A DNA stretch of 64,000 bases, taken from NCBI RefSeq assembly GCF_001314995.1, contig NZ_CP012938.1, positions 3,100,001-3,164,000 of the forward strand, given 5' to 3'. The notes under the pieces are model-generated. The model did not search any database, was not told the DNA's origin, and saw only the letters and a list, made by a program, of their open reading frames with translations. The position numbers and the translations under genes were made by a program. This stretch comes from Bacteroides ovatus (GTDB lineage Bacteria > Bacteroidota > Bacteroidia > Bacteroidales > Bacteroidaceae). This document shows positions 8,924 to 19,169 of the stretch, piece after piece; the stretch's first letter is position 1; each line of letters opens with the position of its first letter.

Positions 8924-10987
8924 TTAATTCTGTTTCAACCCATTGACATATCCTTCATATATCAATTTGCGATTATAATCCAGATCCCAAATACCAACAG
9001 GCTGTCCGCCACGCCATCCTGATGTTACAGGCGCATCCGTCTGACACCATTGTGTAATTCCATAACGTTGTGGCTGAGGAATTATTTCGAAATACTTCTT
9101 AATAATAAACGTATAGAAATCGGCCATCTTGCGATGTTGCTCTTCTGTAACATCGGCAGTCATAATATCAGTTCCATCTTCAGCCACTAAGCCCATATCC
9201 AATTCGGATATCTTGACGAGTTTACCAGTCGCTGCAAGTTTCGTGAACATATTTTCTATCGAAGCCTCAAACTCTACCTGCTTGGCCGCATCTAGATAGT
9301 AACTTACATGCATTTGCGTAGCAATACCATCCACACCACGGCTATTGGGGAACTTTTGCGCATAGGTATCATCGATATATTTCACATAATCCAAGAATCC
9401 TTGCAATTTCTTGCTACCTATACCCTCCAGTCCATATTCATTAACAAATAGTTTGATATCTTCACCGCCATGCTTACGAGCAAATTCAAGAGCTTTCACT
9501 GCATAATCTTTACCGAGGAAGTCTTGCCAATAAAAATTGGAGTTTTGGGTATTATCCTTATTCACATCCACTCCATCTTTCATGCCAGTCTTCAGTTGGG
9601 TCGGATCAGGCCAATCCTGCATGGGTTCGTTCAGTAGTTCCCATGTTTTCACGTAACCGCCACAGGCATCGATCATACCTGCCATCCAACGTTCCAGCGC
9701 ATCGCTCAGAATCCGCACTTTCTCTTGTGGGTCCTTCACTATAGTTTGATCACCGGTAGTGATACTCCAATCCATTGTGATGTTGTCGATGTAATAATTG
9801 CCCGTTCCGGTTTCAGAGCCTAAAAGAAGTGTAAATTCGGTCAATTCCTTTTGTTCTTCAGTCAAATTCAAATCGGACATATTGATTTTGATTAATCCTC
9901 TGCCCCATTTTCCATCGGGACAACCAAAACCGGCTGGGGTATTAAATTTCTTCGATGGAGAGTTCTCGTTAATACCGAATCTCATACCGGAACCTGTTTG
10001 ACCCTTATTCCAATTCCCTCGGAAATCAACTGATAAAGTGAGGTAATCTCCCAGTTTCGTACCTTCAGGCAACGTTACCTCAAACTTTGGATAAGAGCGT
10101 TGAGCAGCTACTTCATCGTTACCTACATGCAACACACTGCCCGATTCATTATCAGGATCGGCCTCTACAATTGCACTACTATTACCGGTCATCGGGTAAG
10201 ATACACCCACATTGTCGCTTTCAAAGTCGATGATATACTTACCCGATTTATGCTCTCCGGGAATAAATTCAGGTTCTATCAAGCTATAGAGATAGTCCTT
10301 GCGTGTTTGCGCATGCCAGCAAAGCACATGTCCATAGACCGACATATTCGACCGCTCGGCCAATTGTACAAAGTTCTTCACCCTCGTAAAGTCCATTGTG
10401 CCGTCCGACTGAACTACCGAGCCATACTTCATGGCATTGCCGGCTGTCATTTCATCAAAATTAGAGCGAGTCAACGTGTACACGATGTCTTGCTTTAAGA
10501 AATTTGCGGCATTTACACCAGTACCCAGCTTAAAGTCAGGGTCGGTAGTGCGATTCACATAGCTTTTCAAGGGAGCTAACGAGTTCAGATAGTCACCCGG
10601 CTGAGTAAGTAATAGAGGTATACGTTCTTTATTAGCCTCTGCCACCAGATAGATTGATTGTGAGCGATTTTTACCTGTGGGATTGTCCAAACATCGTATC
10701 GTCACAGCAGTTTGTCCACTACCCGATAAGCTACCTCCAGCACTTTGCGACAAACTTGATACGACTGCATTCTCTTGCTCGTCATATTCTATTCGCCACG
10801 TTGTATTGCTCCAATTGACAGTAGCAACCACATCACCACCTGTCGTAGAAACCATCAAGCCCTCTTCGGCAAAAAACAAACTCTGAGATCCGCCCGATTC
10901 GTCCATCACATCCTTGTCGTCATCAGTACAGGAAAGCACCATAAATGACAAGAGAAACATAGCTATAAGCGATTTTGTATTGTTCAT
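8924..10987 (-). CDS. GH10 endo-xylanase with BACON domain and internal CBM insert
   Basis: A 687-residue surface lipoprotein (lipobox LSC, C20, followed by TDDD). BACON domain at about residues 33-130. The GH10 barrel starts about 135 and is interrupted at about 245-415 by a beta-sandwich insert resembling CBM4/9/22-type modules, as known for xylanases of gut Bacteroides. Both catalytic glutamates are present: acid/base E454 in WELLNEPM and nucleophile E595 in KISELDMGL. GHVLCWHAQ and the subsite tryptophans are also conserved. It cuts the xylan backbone at the cell surface to supply SusC/D. It follows SusD and a DUF1735-type lipoprotein and precedes the beta-helix lipoprotein, the same order as in the second half of the locus, where the GH10 is catalytically dead. 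Confidence 0.95.
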   Translation of the reverse strand: MNNTKSLIAMFLLSFMVLSCTDDDKDVMDESGGSQSLFFAEEGLMVSTTGGDVVATVNWSNTTWRIEYDEQENAVVSSLSQSAGGSLSGSGQTAVTIRCLDNPTGKNRSQSIYLVAEANKERIPLLLTQPGDYLNSLAPLKSYVNRTTDPDFKLGTGVNAANFLKQDIVYTLTRSNFDEMTAGNAMKYGSVVQSDGTMDFTRVKNFVQLAERSNMSVYGHVLCWHAQTRKDYLYSLIEPEFIPGEHKSGKYIIDFESDNVGVSYPMTGNSSAIVEADPDNESGSVLHVGNDEVAAQRSYPKFEVTLPEGTKLGDYLTLSVDFRGNWNKGQTGSGMRFGINENSPSKKFNTPAGFGCPDGKWGRGLIKINMSDLNLTEEQKELTEFTLLLGSETGTGNYYIDNITMDWSITTGDQTIVKDPQEKVRILSDALERWMAGMIDACGGYVKTWELLNEPMQDWPDPTQLKTGMKDGVDVNKDNTQNSNFYWQDFLGKDYAVKALEFARKHGGEDIKLFVNEYGLEGIGSKKLQGFLDYVKYIDDTYAQKFPNSRGVDGIATQMHVSYYLDAAKQVEFEASIENMFTKLAATGKLVKISELDMGLVAEDGTDIMTADVTEEQHRKMADFYTFIIKKYFEIIPQPQRYGITQWCQTDAPVTSGWRGGQPVGIWDLDYNRKLIYEGYVNGLKQN

Positions 10988-11082
10988 AATCAGCTTTTAA
11001 GTTTAAAAATATACCACTACCCGAGGTTTGCCATTGTCCATAGCCACCCCGGTGTAGCGGTTAAGTTGTTATTTGCTACTAT

Positions 11083-12099
11083 TTACCACCATTTGGAGTC
11101 ACTTCCTTGATCTTCATCAGGTTTTCGCGTATCCAAGTCGCGCGACACTGACAAGCCTCCCTTCATATTATATTCTATTTCATAATTGGGTACACTTGTG
11201 TAGTCTACAAAATCAAAGTCAATATCTGATATTACAATATATGTATGCTTCAGATAGGTTTTAGTAGCGTCCATCTCCGATGACACTTTATAAGTAGGGG
11301 TAGAATAAGAATTGAACTTCAACTTCTCATTCTCAGCCCATATTTTCATTTTATAAAGATCTTTTTTAGAATCCACCTTATCTCCTGTGAATTGCAGGAA
11401 CACTTTGTAGTTGATTCTATCCTCGTAATCCTCGGTACGCTGACCTGCGTAGAAGAAGACGATAGAGTCAGTCACTACATTAAGCTTAATTTCGGTCGAA
11501 CTGAACTTAATATCCGATTCACCTGCCATCGTGCCCAAAAGGCTCGATCCGGAAAAACGTCCTGAAAACTCATTAAAGAGAATCGGACGAAGCACCGCCG
11601 TACGATAGTACTTGCGCGGGTTTACAGCGTAAGTGCCGTTAGCATCCTCGCATACCTTTAGGGGCAACGCCCATTTTTGCGAATCATCGAGGCCGTCCAA
11701 CGAAAATTCAATCGGAAGTAAAGCATGGCTCTGACCTGCCGGAATGGTTAATTCCTTCGGGAAAGAATAATACTTTTGAGGCAATTCCCTAAAGTAAAGT
11801 TCGGGGCGATTACCGAATTTCTCGAAATTGAGGATATCAAGTGTATCGTCGCGCAGGCTAAACGAAACTAAACGATCGTCGGTATTATCGGTCGATCCAC
11901 TCACCAGTACGGGCAAATTGTACGTATATTTTGCGGAATTAGCATATCGCACATGCACATCCGTAACGCCCCATCCGCCCGGTTGAGTCTTAAAAGATAT
12001 CAATTGTTTGAATTGCTCATCGGTCCATTCGTCATTGCATGAAGACAAAGTGCCACCTCCAATCAGTACTACAAGTAATAATTTATATATCGTTCTCAT
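11083..12099 (-). CDS. DUF1735/DUF4973-type surface glycan-binding lipoprotein
   Basis: A 338-residue lipoprotein (lipobox LSSC, C21). The N-terminal half matches the DUF1735 (BT_3987-like) immunoglobulin-like fold seen after SusD genes (VRYANSAKYTYNLPVLVSG, FPKELTIPAGQS). The C-terminal half (from about 175: FNEFSGRFSGSS) resembles DUF4973. Such proteins are thought to bind the polysaccharide at the surface; no catalytic motif is visible. It sits 78 bases after SusD and about 95 bases before the GH10 xylanase. In the second half of the locus the protein at 44083-45120 takes the same position, so the two are probably functional counterparts. Confidence 0.75.
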   Translation of the reverse strand: MRTIYKLLLVVLIGGGTLSSCNDEWTDEQFKQLISFKTQPGGWGVTDVHVRYANSAKYTYNLPVLVSGSTDNTDDRLVSFSLRDDTLDILNFEKFGNRPELYFRELPQKYYSFPKELTIPAGQSHALLPIEFSLDGLDDSQKWALPLKVCEDANGTYAVNPRKYYRTAVLRPILFNEFSGRFSGSSLLGTMAGESDIKFSSTEIKLNVVTDSIVFFYAGQRTEDYEDRINYKVFLQFTGDKVDSKKDLYKMKIWAENEKLKFNSYSTPTYKVSSEMDATKTYLKHTYIVISDIDFDFVDYTSVPNYEIEYNMKGGLSVSRDLDTRKPDEDQGSDSKWW

Positions 12100-12177
12100 A
12101 CTATGATATTATCGTTAAAAATAATTATATACATCAAGCGGGACGAAGCCACACTATATTTAATATCTCATCCCGGA

Positions 12178-14247
12178 TTATTGCGGATAAGTCCAACCCG
12201 GATTTTGGGTAAGGCGCTTGTTACGTCGTAACTCATCATGATGGATAGGCCAAAACCACATCTTCTGTGAGAACGCACATGGGAAGCTCTGAATTGCGAC
12301 AGGCACATAGAACAAGTCGCGCATCTTTTCCGTACATTGTGTGTTATAACCATATACAATGGTGGATTCCTCCACCTCGGCATCCAGCCATCGGCGTAAG
12401 TCGAAGTAACGATGTCCCTCAGCAAAGAGTTCGATCTGACGCTCACGTTTCAACTTATCGCGGAACAAAGCCGGTTCTGAATAAACAGCATCGGTATAGT
12501 CGTGTAAACCAGCACGGATACGGATAGGTTGAATACCCTTCTTCAATTCATCGGGTGTACGGCTAATACTGTAGGTCGTACTGCCATCCCACGATTTCAC
12601 GTCATAGGAGACAGAAAGCTCGTTCAATGCTTCGGCATAAATTAAGAGGATTTCGGCATAACGCATGTCCGGAGTATATTTATTTCTGATACGACCTACG
12701 TCACTGTGAGCACCCACGATGTCATACGGACCAACATACTTCTTAATCCCAATGCCTGTTGCAAGTCCACCGCTCAGCTTACCGCGGTAATAGAACACCT
12801 GCACATCCGGTTCTTCATCAAGTGTTTCATCGTAATCAAGCATATGCCAGATAGAACCACTGTAAGCTACTGATGCATAGAAACGAGGCTCGCGATTGGC
12901 GAATTGCAAAGACACGTCATCGGGAATGTCACAATATTTATAGTTCTTGCGAACCTCCGACGACATATATCCGGTAAGGCGCTCCGTATCATCGGTATTC
13001 CGTCCTAACTCTTTGTCTTTACCCGGAGCATTGGTAGCGTCAGCCATATAGTAAGCATCAAGTTGCTTGATTGTCATACAATTGGTATTTCGACCTTTGG
13101 CTTCAGCTGGCATTTGGTTAAAAGTAAGCCTCCGTAGATTATTATCACCACTGCAATTCTGCAAGTGTGAGAAAATAAGTTCCTTATTCTGATTGGCCGC
13201 CAACTCACCATTGAATATCTGCCGATACGACTCCATGGGATCGATATTCATCCAGCCGTCGGGCCATGCCAAATTGGAGAACTTCTCATCATAAACCGGT
13301 TCAATAGTTGCTGGGAAAGCCAATGGATTGACAGCATCGGCCGTCGAACGGCGAGATGCGACATGCAGACTATACACTTGCAGGTTCATCACATCTTTGG
13401 CCGCAGCTGCCGCTTTTGCCCATTTCGATTCGTCTTTCTCTGTGGGAAGCAGACGCTTACCATCATAATCAATAAGCTGTGCGGCATAAGCTTCGGGAGC
13501 CTCGCCATTCATCAACGGACTGGCTGCATAAAGTAACACTCGTGCACGCAATCCCAAAGCAGCACCACGCGTGGGACGAGCAAGATCCTGAAGCGAACGC
13601 CGAAGAGGAAGATCGCGGGCAGATTTCAATAAGCACTCGTTGATATACTCCACACACTCGTCATAGGTGTTACGCGAGTGCGAGATTTCATCATAACTTT
13701 GTAAGTAATCCACCGGCTCTTTAAGCAACGGAATGGGACCAAACATACGAAGCAAATGCCAATAGTAATAAGCAACAAGAAAGTATGCTTGACCACGGAG
13801 GTCGGCACGTTCCACATCGTTAAACTGCATATTCCCATCAATGTACTGTAGAAATACTTGCGCCTGATTGATGCCTTTATAGCACAATTGCCATACCTGC
13901 TTACTGTTGTCGTTCAAGCCGCTTTCACCGTACGACCCGTTGCGCCAGCTACCATAACGGTTGCTTCCCCAATTATCACCGTAGGCCATATCGTCCGAAA
14001 AGTTAAAGGGACTTCCACCCTCCTGACTACATATTTCCTGCAAATGTTTATCACCATAGAAATTGTAAGCTCCGGCAAGCCATTCGTTGGTATAGTCGCG
14101 ATTGGAGAAGATATCCTCGATGGTCATTCGCTCCTTGAAGAGGTAATCCGTATCCAAATAGTCGGCGCAACCCGTCAGTGCGGCACCTCCCGATAGGATA
14201 AGTGCCATCGTTGTTATTTTGAAGTATTTATTTGTTGTCATAATCAT
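12178..14247 (-). CDS. SusD/RagB-family xylan-binding outer-membrane lipoprotein
   Basis: A 689-residue lipoprotein (lipobox LTGC, C27; CADYLDTD is a classic SusD start). It has the tetratricopeptide-like helices and the C-terminal RagB/SusD segment (AEILLIYAEALNEL, RERQIELFAEGHRYFDLRRW, NPGWTYPQ). It forms the lid of the SusC transporter and captures oligosaccharides. Its start codon overlaps the SusC stop by one base, so the two are translationally coupled; an alternative start three codons in (MTTNKYF) is equally plausible. At 689 residues it is rather long for the family, suggesting inserted loops for a bulky ligand. Confidence 0.95.
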   Translation of the reverse strand: MIMTTNKYFKITTMALILSGGAALTGCADYLDTDYLFKERMTIEDIFSNRDYTNEWLAGAYNFYGDKHLQEICSQEGGSPFNFSDDMAYGDNWGSNRYGSWRNGSYGESGLNDNSKQVWQLCYKGINQAQVFLQYIDGNMQFNDVERADLRGQAYFLVAYYYWHLLRMFGPIPLLKEPVDYLQSYDEISHSRNTYDECVEYINECLLKSARDLPLRRSLQDLARPTRGAALGLRARVLLYAASPLMNGEAPEAYAAQLIDYDGKRLLPTEKDESKWAKAAAAAKDVMNLQVYSLHVASRRSTADAVNPLAFPATIEPVYDEKFSNLAWPDGWMNIDPMESYRQIFNGELAANQNKELIFSHLQNCSGDNNLRRLTFNQMPAEAKGRNTNCMTIKQLDAYYMADATNAPGKDKELGRNTDDTERLTGYMSSEVRKNYKYCDIPDDVSLQFANREPRFYASVAYSGSIWHMLDYDETLDEEPDVQVFYYRGKLSGGLATGIGIKKYVGPYDIVGAHSDVGRIRNKYTPDMRYAEILLIYAEALNELSVSYDVKSWDGSTTYSISRTPDELKKGIQPIRIRAGLHDYTDAVYSEPALFRDKLKRERQIELFAEGHRYFDLRRWLDAEVEESTIVYGYNTQCTEKMRDLFYVPVAIQSFPCAFSQKMWFWPIHHDELRRNKRLTQNPGWTYPQ

Positions 14248-17200
14248 TACAAATTAATTGAAACACCTAAAGAATAAGATCTGTTGAGCGGATAGTTCTT
14301 ACCATCGCTCGATCCCATTTCAGGATCCCACAAGTCGAATTTCGACCAGGTCAAGAGATTAGTTCCGATAAAGAAGAAACGCACACTGTTACAATGGATT
14401 TTTCTTACCACATTAGAGGGTAATGAATAACCTACATCCAATGTCTTCAAGCGGAGGTAAGAACCATCGCGCAACCAGAATGTCGAATTGCGATAGTTGT
14501 TACTATTACCGCCATACGACAAGCGGGGATAATCAGCATTGGGATCTTCCGTATCCATTGTACCAGAAATCTCGTGCGAAATCCAACGGTTACCCGAAGC
14601 CATAGCCGACAGGATATTCCCCCAGGCCGTATTATCATCACCGTTTACATTAGTAAACATCCACACACTTGAGCCATTAATGAAATAAGATGATTTACCT
14701 ACGCCTTGGAAATGCACGTTTACATCGAAACCTTTCCACTTGGCCGTAACACCGAATCCATAGGTCAAGTTTGGCTTGGTGGTAGCACCGATAGCCACTT
14801 CATCTTCCGAGTTGATATTACCATCACCATTCACATCCTTATACTTGATATCGCCGGGCATTACATCTCCTTGGTTGGGCCAGTTACGGATTTCTTCATA
14901 ATCCTTGAACAGTCCCAAAGCGATTAGTCCCTTGGCCTGATTTACGCGATGTCCTTTTTGCAAACGATACTCATATACATCCGACATTTCATCACGTTCT
15001 ACGATTTCATTCTTGCTGACCGTCATATTGGCGCGCAGCGTCACGCTTACATCACCAAACTCCTTATTAAACGCAATGTTACCATCCATACCGTGCGCTT
15101 TCACCTCACCGACATTGGCCGAAGGATTGCTCTGCAAACCGACATAGTATGGCAAATAGTTGCGGCTCATATAGATACCTGTACGGTGCTCCTTAAAGTA
15201 GTCGATTGTACCTGTGAACATGTCATTGAAGATAGCGAAGTCGATACCTACATCCTGCTTGGTCGATACTTCCCAACTCACATCAGTAGATGCCAATTGG
15301 TCGTATTTTCTTCCTTCCCAGCCACGGCTATATCCGAAGTCTCCGGAATTGAATCCACCCATTGTATTCAGTGTATAGAGGTAGGGGAAACGCTGACCGA
15401 TATTGTCGTTGCCTACCTTCCCCCAAGAGTATCGTACCTTAAAGAGGTCTAACCAAGGGAAGAGGCGCTTCATAAAGGGTTCCTCCGAAATGTTCCATGC
15501 GGCAGACGCGGCGGGGAAAAAGCCCCAACGATTATCTTTATGGAAGTTCTCCGAACCGGTAATACCAAAGTTGAAGTTTACATAGTAACGGTGCTTCCAG
15601 TTGTAGTCGAATCGTCCGGCAAAACCTTGGTTACGACGGTCTATACCATTCTGAATGTCTGAACCTACGTTTTGTGTCTTGATCTCGGCTTGCTGGTTAT
15701 ACTTCAGCACTGCATTCACATAATTGTTTGAAAAAAACACTCGTGAATAGTCGAATTGCCATTCAAGGAACTCCTTACGACTGCCATTCGAACCAGAAGT
15801 CTGTTCCATCTTCTTCTCCTCTACTATACGAGTAAACAGCAATTCACCATTCTCGTCACGGTAGTGCGGTGTAGCTCGATATTGATTGGGCCACTTGATG
15901 AAGTTCTTCCAGTTGGAATTGTAGGTGTCATAACCGAAACGAAACTTAAAGCTCAAGCCCTTGGTCAGGAAGTCGAGTTTCTGCTGCAGTTCAAGCGTAC
16001 ACTCCATATTGTTGTTCCAACTTTCGCGATAACCTGTCTGCGTAGCTTGCACCCAAGGGTTGAAACCGCCACCACCTTCATCCTTGTACGTAGGTACATA
16101 TCCGTTGGAATACATGACAGGTACCAGAATGGGATTGTACCCCATAAGGGCATTCCAGATATTCCACGTACCTGTACCGGGATCTTTTTGAGTATCGAGT
16201 GCACCGGCTACGCCCAACTTCAGCAGCGTTGTTTTGGTGACATCAATATCTACATTCACACGGTAGTTCCATTTATTGTAGTTGGCATTGGTGTCGTAAT
16301 CTTTCATCACAGCATCGGTCTTGTACAGACCCTGCTGACTCAAGAAGCTACCACCCACATAGTAGCGAGCCGTATTACCACCACCGGTCATACTGATCGA
16401 TCCGCGTCCGCTCCACGATCCGTTGCGCATCATCACATCAAGCCAATCGACCGAAGGATACAGGTCGGGGTCGAGTTGCAGACGAAACATTTCCAACTCC
16501 TCGGGAGAGTAAAGGGGATCCTGATTACGTGTAATACGCGCCTCATTGGCCATACTTGCATATTGGTAACCATCGACAAAGTCGGGCAACTTGGTGGGTT
16601 GGTTATAGAATGTTTCCCCCTTCACATTGATGTTAATTTTACCGCTCTTACCGCGACGCGTAGTGATGAGCACCACACCATTGGCGCCACGACTACCGTA
16701 GATAGCTGTTTCGGAAGCATCTTTCAGCACCGAGAACGACTCGATATCCTCTACGTTAATCTCGTCAAGGTTGCGTTCGAATCCATCCACCAGTACCAAA
16801 GCCGATGCATTGGCGCCAAATGTCGAGATACTACGAATCCAGAATTCCGACGTACTGCCAGGTTTACCGCTTGTAGTAATAGCCTGTACACCGGGCACAA
16901 CACCCGCCAGTGACGTCGAGATAGAGCCTCCGGGATTGGACTTCAACGATTCTACATTGACATTGGTGATAGCACCTGTCAAGTTTACTTTCTTCTTCAG
17001 ACCAGTACCTGTAATCACCACCTCATCAATGATATTATTGACATCTTCCTTCATTACTAAGTCAATTTTAGACTTGTCCTTTACCTGAATTTCTTCTGTT
17101 GCGAAACCAACGTAGGTAAACACCAAAATACTGTAAGGTTTTACATTTTTAATAATATATTTTCCGTTGATATCTGTAATGGTACCCAAGCCGGGCTCAT

Positions 17201-17342
17201 TTTTGATGCTTACGTTCACACCTATCAGAGGCTCGTTGTTCGTTCCATCTATCACTTTACCCGTAACTGTAAGGCTACCCTGCGCCATCATGCTCAGACA
17301 AGAAGTCAACAAGGCACATATAAATAGTAGTATTCTTTTCAT
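14247..17342 (-). CDS. SusC/RagA-family TonB-dependent transporter
   Basis: A 1031-residue outer-membrane protein. Signal peptide (1-20), a carboxypeptidase-regulatory-like domain (VTGKVIDGTNNEPLIGVNV to about residue 100), plug domain with the SusC signature (ALVLVDGFERNL, ETAIYGSRGANGVVLITTRRG), then a 22-strand barrel ending in NRSYSLGVSINL with the usual aromatic or hydrophobic end. It imports xylan oligosaccharides using TonB energy together with the SusD encoded directly downstream. It is second in the operon after the TIG/NHL lipoprotein (27-base gap). Confidence 0.95.
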   Translation of the reverse strand: MKRILLFICALLTSCLSMMAQGSLTVTGKVIDGTNNEPLIGVNVSIKNEPGLGTITDINGKYIIKNVKPYSILVFTYVGFATEEIQVKDKSKIDLVMKEDVNNIIDEVVITGTGLKKKVNLTGAITNVNVESLKSNPGGSISTSLAGVVPGVQAITTSGKPGSTSEFWIRSISTFGANASALVLVDGFERNLDEINVEDIESFSVLKDASETAIYGSRGANGVVLITTRRGKSGKININVKGETFYNQPTKLPDFVDGYQYASMANEARITRNQDPLYSPEELEMFRLQLDPDLYPSVDWLDVMMRNGSWSGRGSISMTGGGNTARYYVGGSFLSQQGLYKTDAVMKDYDTNANYNKWNYRVNVDIDVTKTTLLKLGVAGALDTQKDPGTGTWNIWNALMGYNPILVPVMYSNGYVPTYKDEGGGGFNPWVQATQTGYRESWNNNMECTLELQQKLDFLTKGLSFKFRFGYDTYNSNWKNFIKWPNQYRATPHYRDENGELLFTRIVEEKKMEQTSGSNGSRKEFLEWQFDYSRVFFSNNYVNAVLKYNQQAEIKTQNVGSDIQNGIDRRNQGFAGRFDYNWKHRYYVNFNFGITGSENFHKDNRWGFFPAASAAWNISEEPFMKRLFPWLDLFKVRYSWGKVGNDNIGQRFPYLYTLNTMGGFNSGDFGYSRGWEGRKYDQLASTDVSWEVSTKQDVGIDFAIFNDMFTGTIDYFKEHRTGIYMSRNYLPYYVGLQSNPSANVGEVKAHGMDGNIAFNKEFGDVSVTLRANMTVSKNEIVERDEMSDVYEYRLQKGHRVNQAKGLIALGLFKDYEEIRNWPNQGDVMPGDIKYKDVNGDGNINSEDEVAIGATTKPNLTYGFGVTAKWKGFDVNVHFQGVGKSSYFINGSSVWMFTNVNGDDNTAWGNILSAMASGNRWISHEISGTMDTEDPNADYPRLSYGGNSNNYRNSTFWLRDGSYLRLKTLDVGYSLPSNVVRKIHCNSVRFFFIGTNLLTWSKFDLWDPEMGSSDGKNYPLNRSYSLGVSINL

Positions 17343-17369
17343 ATCTTATGGTTATGTTACGATTATTAA

Positions 17370-18767
17370 TTATTCTTCCGGCGCAATTTTGCGTACGCGA
17401 TGGTTGTCGCAGTCACCGATATAAAAACACTTACGTTTCATGTCGTAAGCGATACTGGTGGGATGATTGAAGAGTGCTTGAGAGCGAAGTTCTCCATCCA
17501 CATAACCCCATTCACGGCTATTACCGCGACCAGCGTAGGTTGTCACACGACCTTCGGGTGTGAGAACACGAACAGTATGGCTATCACGATCGCAGAAGTA
17601 GAAGTCGTATTCATCCTCTTCGCCGGCATAAGCTTCATTCTTCACGAAAATACCTTGGTTTGGCCCCCACAACCGTGCACCTGTGCCCATTCCGTCAACC
17701 CATCCTGGGCTACTATGTTGTCCGCATACAATATAGGGAACAGCCAATTTTCCGGTTTCTCTATTATAATCCACACGATAGATGCAATGTTTGCCATTGT
17801 AGATGATGTAAGCCCAGTCACCTGTGGGATGCCAAACGATGTGGAAGTTTGAGCCTTTAGTATCCATCATTACCTCCTCTTCAGTCAACGTGCCTGTAGC
17901 CGGATCGTAAGATGATATCATAGCATGGTGATAACGTGTATAATAGATTTTTCCATTTTGGGGATGAACGGCACACGTCTTTGCTCCACGAGCATTACAA
18001 AGAGACAAACGTTCGGTAAACCCACTGGCACGGGTAAACAGATAAATACCGGTATTTGTATCCGAACTTTGATCGTCCACCACTACCATATCGCCATTAA
18101 GCGTAAAGTTCACATCTGCGCATTGCCCAATATTGGTAGTTTTGATATCTACATATTGATTCACGAAATCCACATGACGGAAAGCATCTCTCTGACCAAC
18201 CCAATAGAGGTCATCATAATTGCTGTTAGGATCGAACATCATGCGCCAAATGTTGTCAAATGCACCACAATCGTCAAACGGACCGGCCAGCACATCCCAT
18301 TTGGTATTGTTCTCATAAAGTTTGCCCAAGAAGGTGGTTACCACATAATTATATTGGTAATCAAACTTGGCTTCACACACACCGCTCTTCAGCTCAGCCT
18401 CGTCATCACCAACAACAGAGACTTTTACATCTCCTTCATAAGCTTTCGATGGACAAATGCAAAGCAACGATTCGCCCTTTACATTGATAACTTTGGCGGG
18501 ATAGCCGCCAATCGTAACTTTTACTTTACTCACGTCGTTACCGAAATTTCGGCCATATACCACTACACGAGTCCCTTTACGCCCCTCGGTAGGCAGAAAC
18601 TTCTCTACTACAATCTCCTCTTTAGGATTGAACGGAGTACCCGAATCCTGATTTACATCCAAGGTACTGCCCTTGTAACAAGAAGAAAAAAGGACTAAGC
18701 CCGCCACAAATAATGTCTTCTGCAGCAACGCTTTAGAAAATACATGTCGTCTTGTAACCTGTATCAT
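17370..18767 (-). CDS. IPT/TIG + NHL-repeat surface glycan-binding lipoprotein
   Basis: A 465-residue lipoprotein (lipobox LFSSC, C30). An IPT/TIG immunoglobulin-like domain covers about residues 50-140 (FLPTEGRKGTRVVVYGRNFG). A six-bladed NHL-type propeller covers about 150-465 (NPTSIAYDMKRKCFYIGDCDNHRVRKI at the end, GPNQGIFVKNEAY before it; quoted parts are separate segments). It is the first gene of the SusC/D operon, with a leader of roughly 345 bases from the predicted start of transcription. TIG/NHL lipoproteins linked to SusC/D are thought to be accessory surface binding proteins; no catalytic residues are recognised. Confidence 0.8.
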   Translation of the reverse strand: MIQVTRRHVFSKALLQKTLFVAGLVLFSSCYKGSTLDVNQDSGTPFNPKEEIVVEKFLPTEGRKGTRVVVYGRNFGNDVSKVKVTIGGYPAKVINVKGESLLCICPSKAYEGDVKVSVVGDDEAELKSGVCEAKFDYQYNYVVTTFLGKLYENNTKWDVLAGPFDDCGAFDNIWRMMFDPNSNYDDLYWVGQRDAFRHVDFVNQYVDIKTTNIGQCADVNFTLNGDMVVVDDQSSDTNTGIYLFTRASGFTERLSLCNARGAKTCAVHPQNGKIYYTRYHHAMISSYDPATGTLTEEEVMMDTKGSNFHIVWHPTGDWAYIIYNGKHCIYRVDYNRETGKLAVPYIVCGQHSSPGWVDGMGTGARLWGPNQGIFVKNEAYAGEEDEYDFYFCDRDSHTVRVLTPEGRVTTYAGRGNSREWGYVDGELRSQALFNHPTSIAYDMKRKCFYIGDCDNHRVRKIAPEE

Positions 18768-18973
18768 ACACTGTGAATTTTAAAATAGTTATTAATTTAA
18801 GTAACAATCAATAATTAGACAATCGAGCCGACTTAACTTGAATACGCTCGATATAATGTGTTATTCATCCGGACATAATAATTATTATTTAAAGTTTAAC
18901 AAAAAGACTTTATTTTTTATCCTTAAACAACCCCATTTCCTTTATTATAAAAGGAAACACCTATTAAAACTGC

Positions 18974-19048
18974 TTTAAAAATTATACCTATTTTGAAACA
19001 ACCTTAAAAAAATATATCCATTCCTTCTTAAAATTATATCTATTCCTT
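18974..19048. repeat. Three direct repeats of a TATAYCYATTCCTT-like unit
   Basis: Units start at 18983 (TATACCTATTTT), 19013 (TATATCCATTCCTT) and 19035 (TATATCTATTCCTT), each preceded by a TTAAAA run. The last two are 22 bases apart, two turns of DNA, and nearly identical. Spacing like this is typical for AraC-type DNA-binding domains. They lie downstream of the predicted -7 box, inside the leader, so they may instead be RNA-level or repressor sites. Confidence 0.35.
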
Positions 19049-19118
19049 GTGATGATTGTATTATCCTTATTTTCATTCAGGGTTTAAACAAATCAGTTAT
19101 TTCATTTGGGTGACAATA

Positions 19119-19126
19119 CAAAAGTA
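19119..19126 (-). promoter_or_regulatory. Predicted -7 box of first SusC/D operon
   Basis: On the minus strand this reads TACTTTTG, an exact fit to the Bacteroides -7 consensus TAnnTTTG. A clear -33 TTTG at normal spacing is missing (the nearest lies 24 bases upstream), as expected for an activator-dependent promoter. Two GATACA sites 11 bases apart lie at 19188 and 19199. The outer one is 80 bases from the box, exactly as in the second SusC operon. Confidence 0.45.
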
Positions 19127-19169
19127 TGATAAATTCGACCAACTATGTCGCAAAACAAAACATGCTTCC

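Noticed and set aside
10988..11082. Hairpin with GTAGC and GCTAC arms between GH10 and the DUF1735-type gene
   Set aside because: Only five base pairs with a long loop, which is expected by chance.
15756..16913. Long plus-strand frame (385 codons) inside the SusC gene; also similar ones at 26141-27403 and 28256-29116
   Set aside because: They lie opposite well-supported genes and their products have no recognisable domains; they come from codon bias of the real gene.
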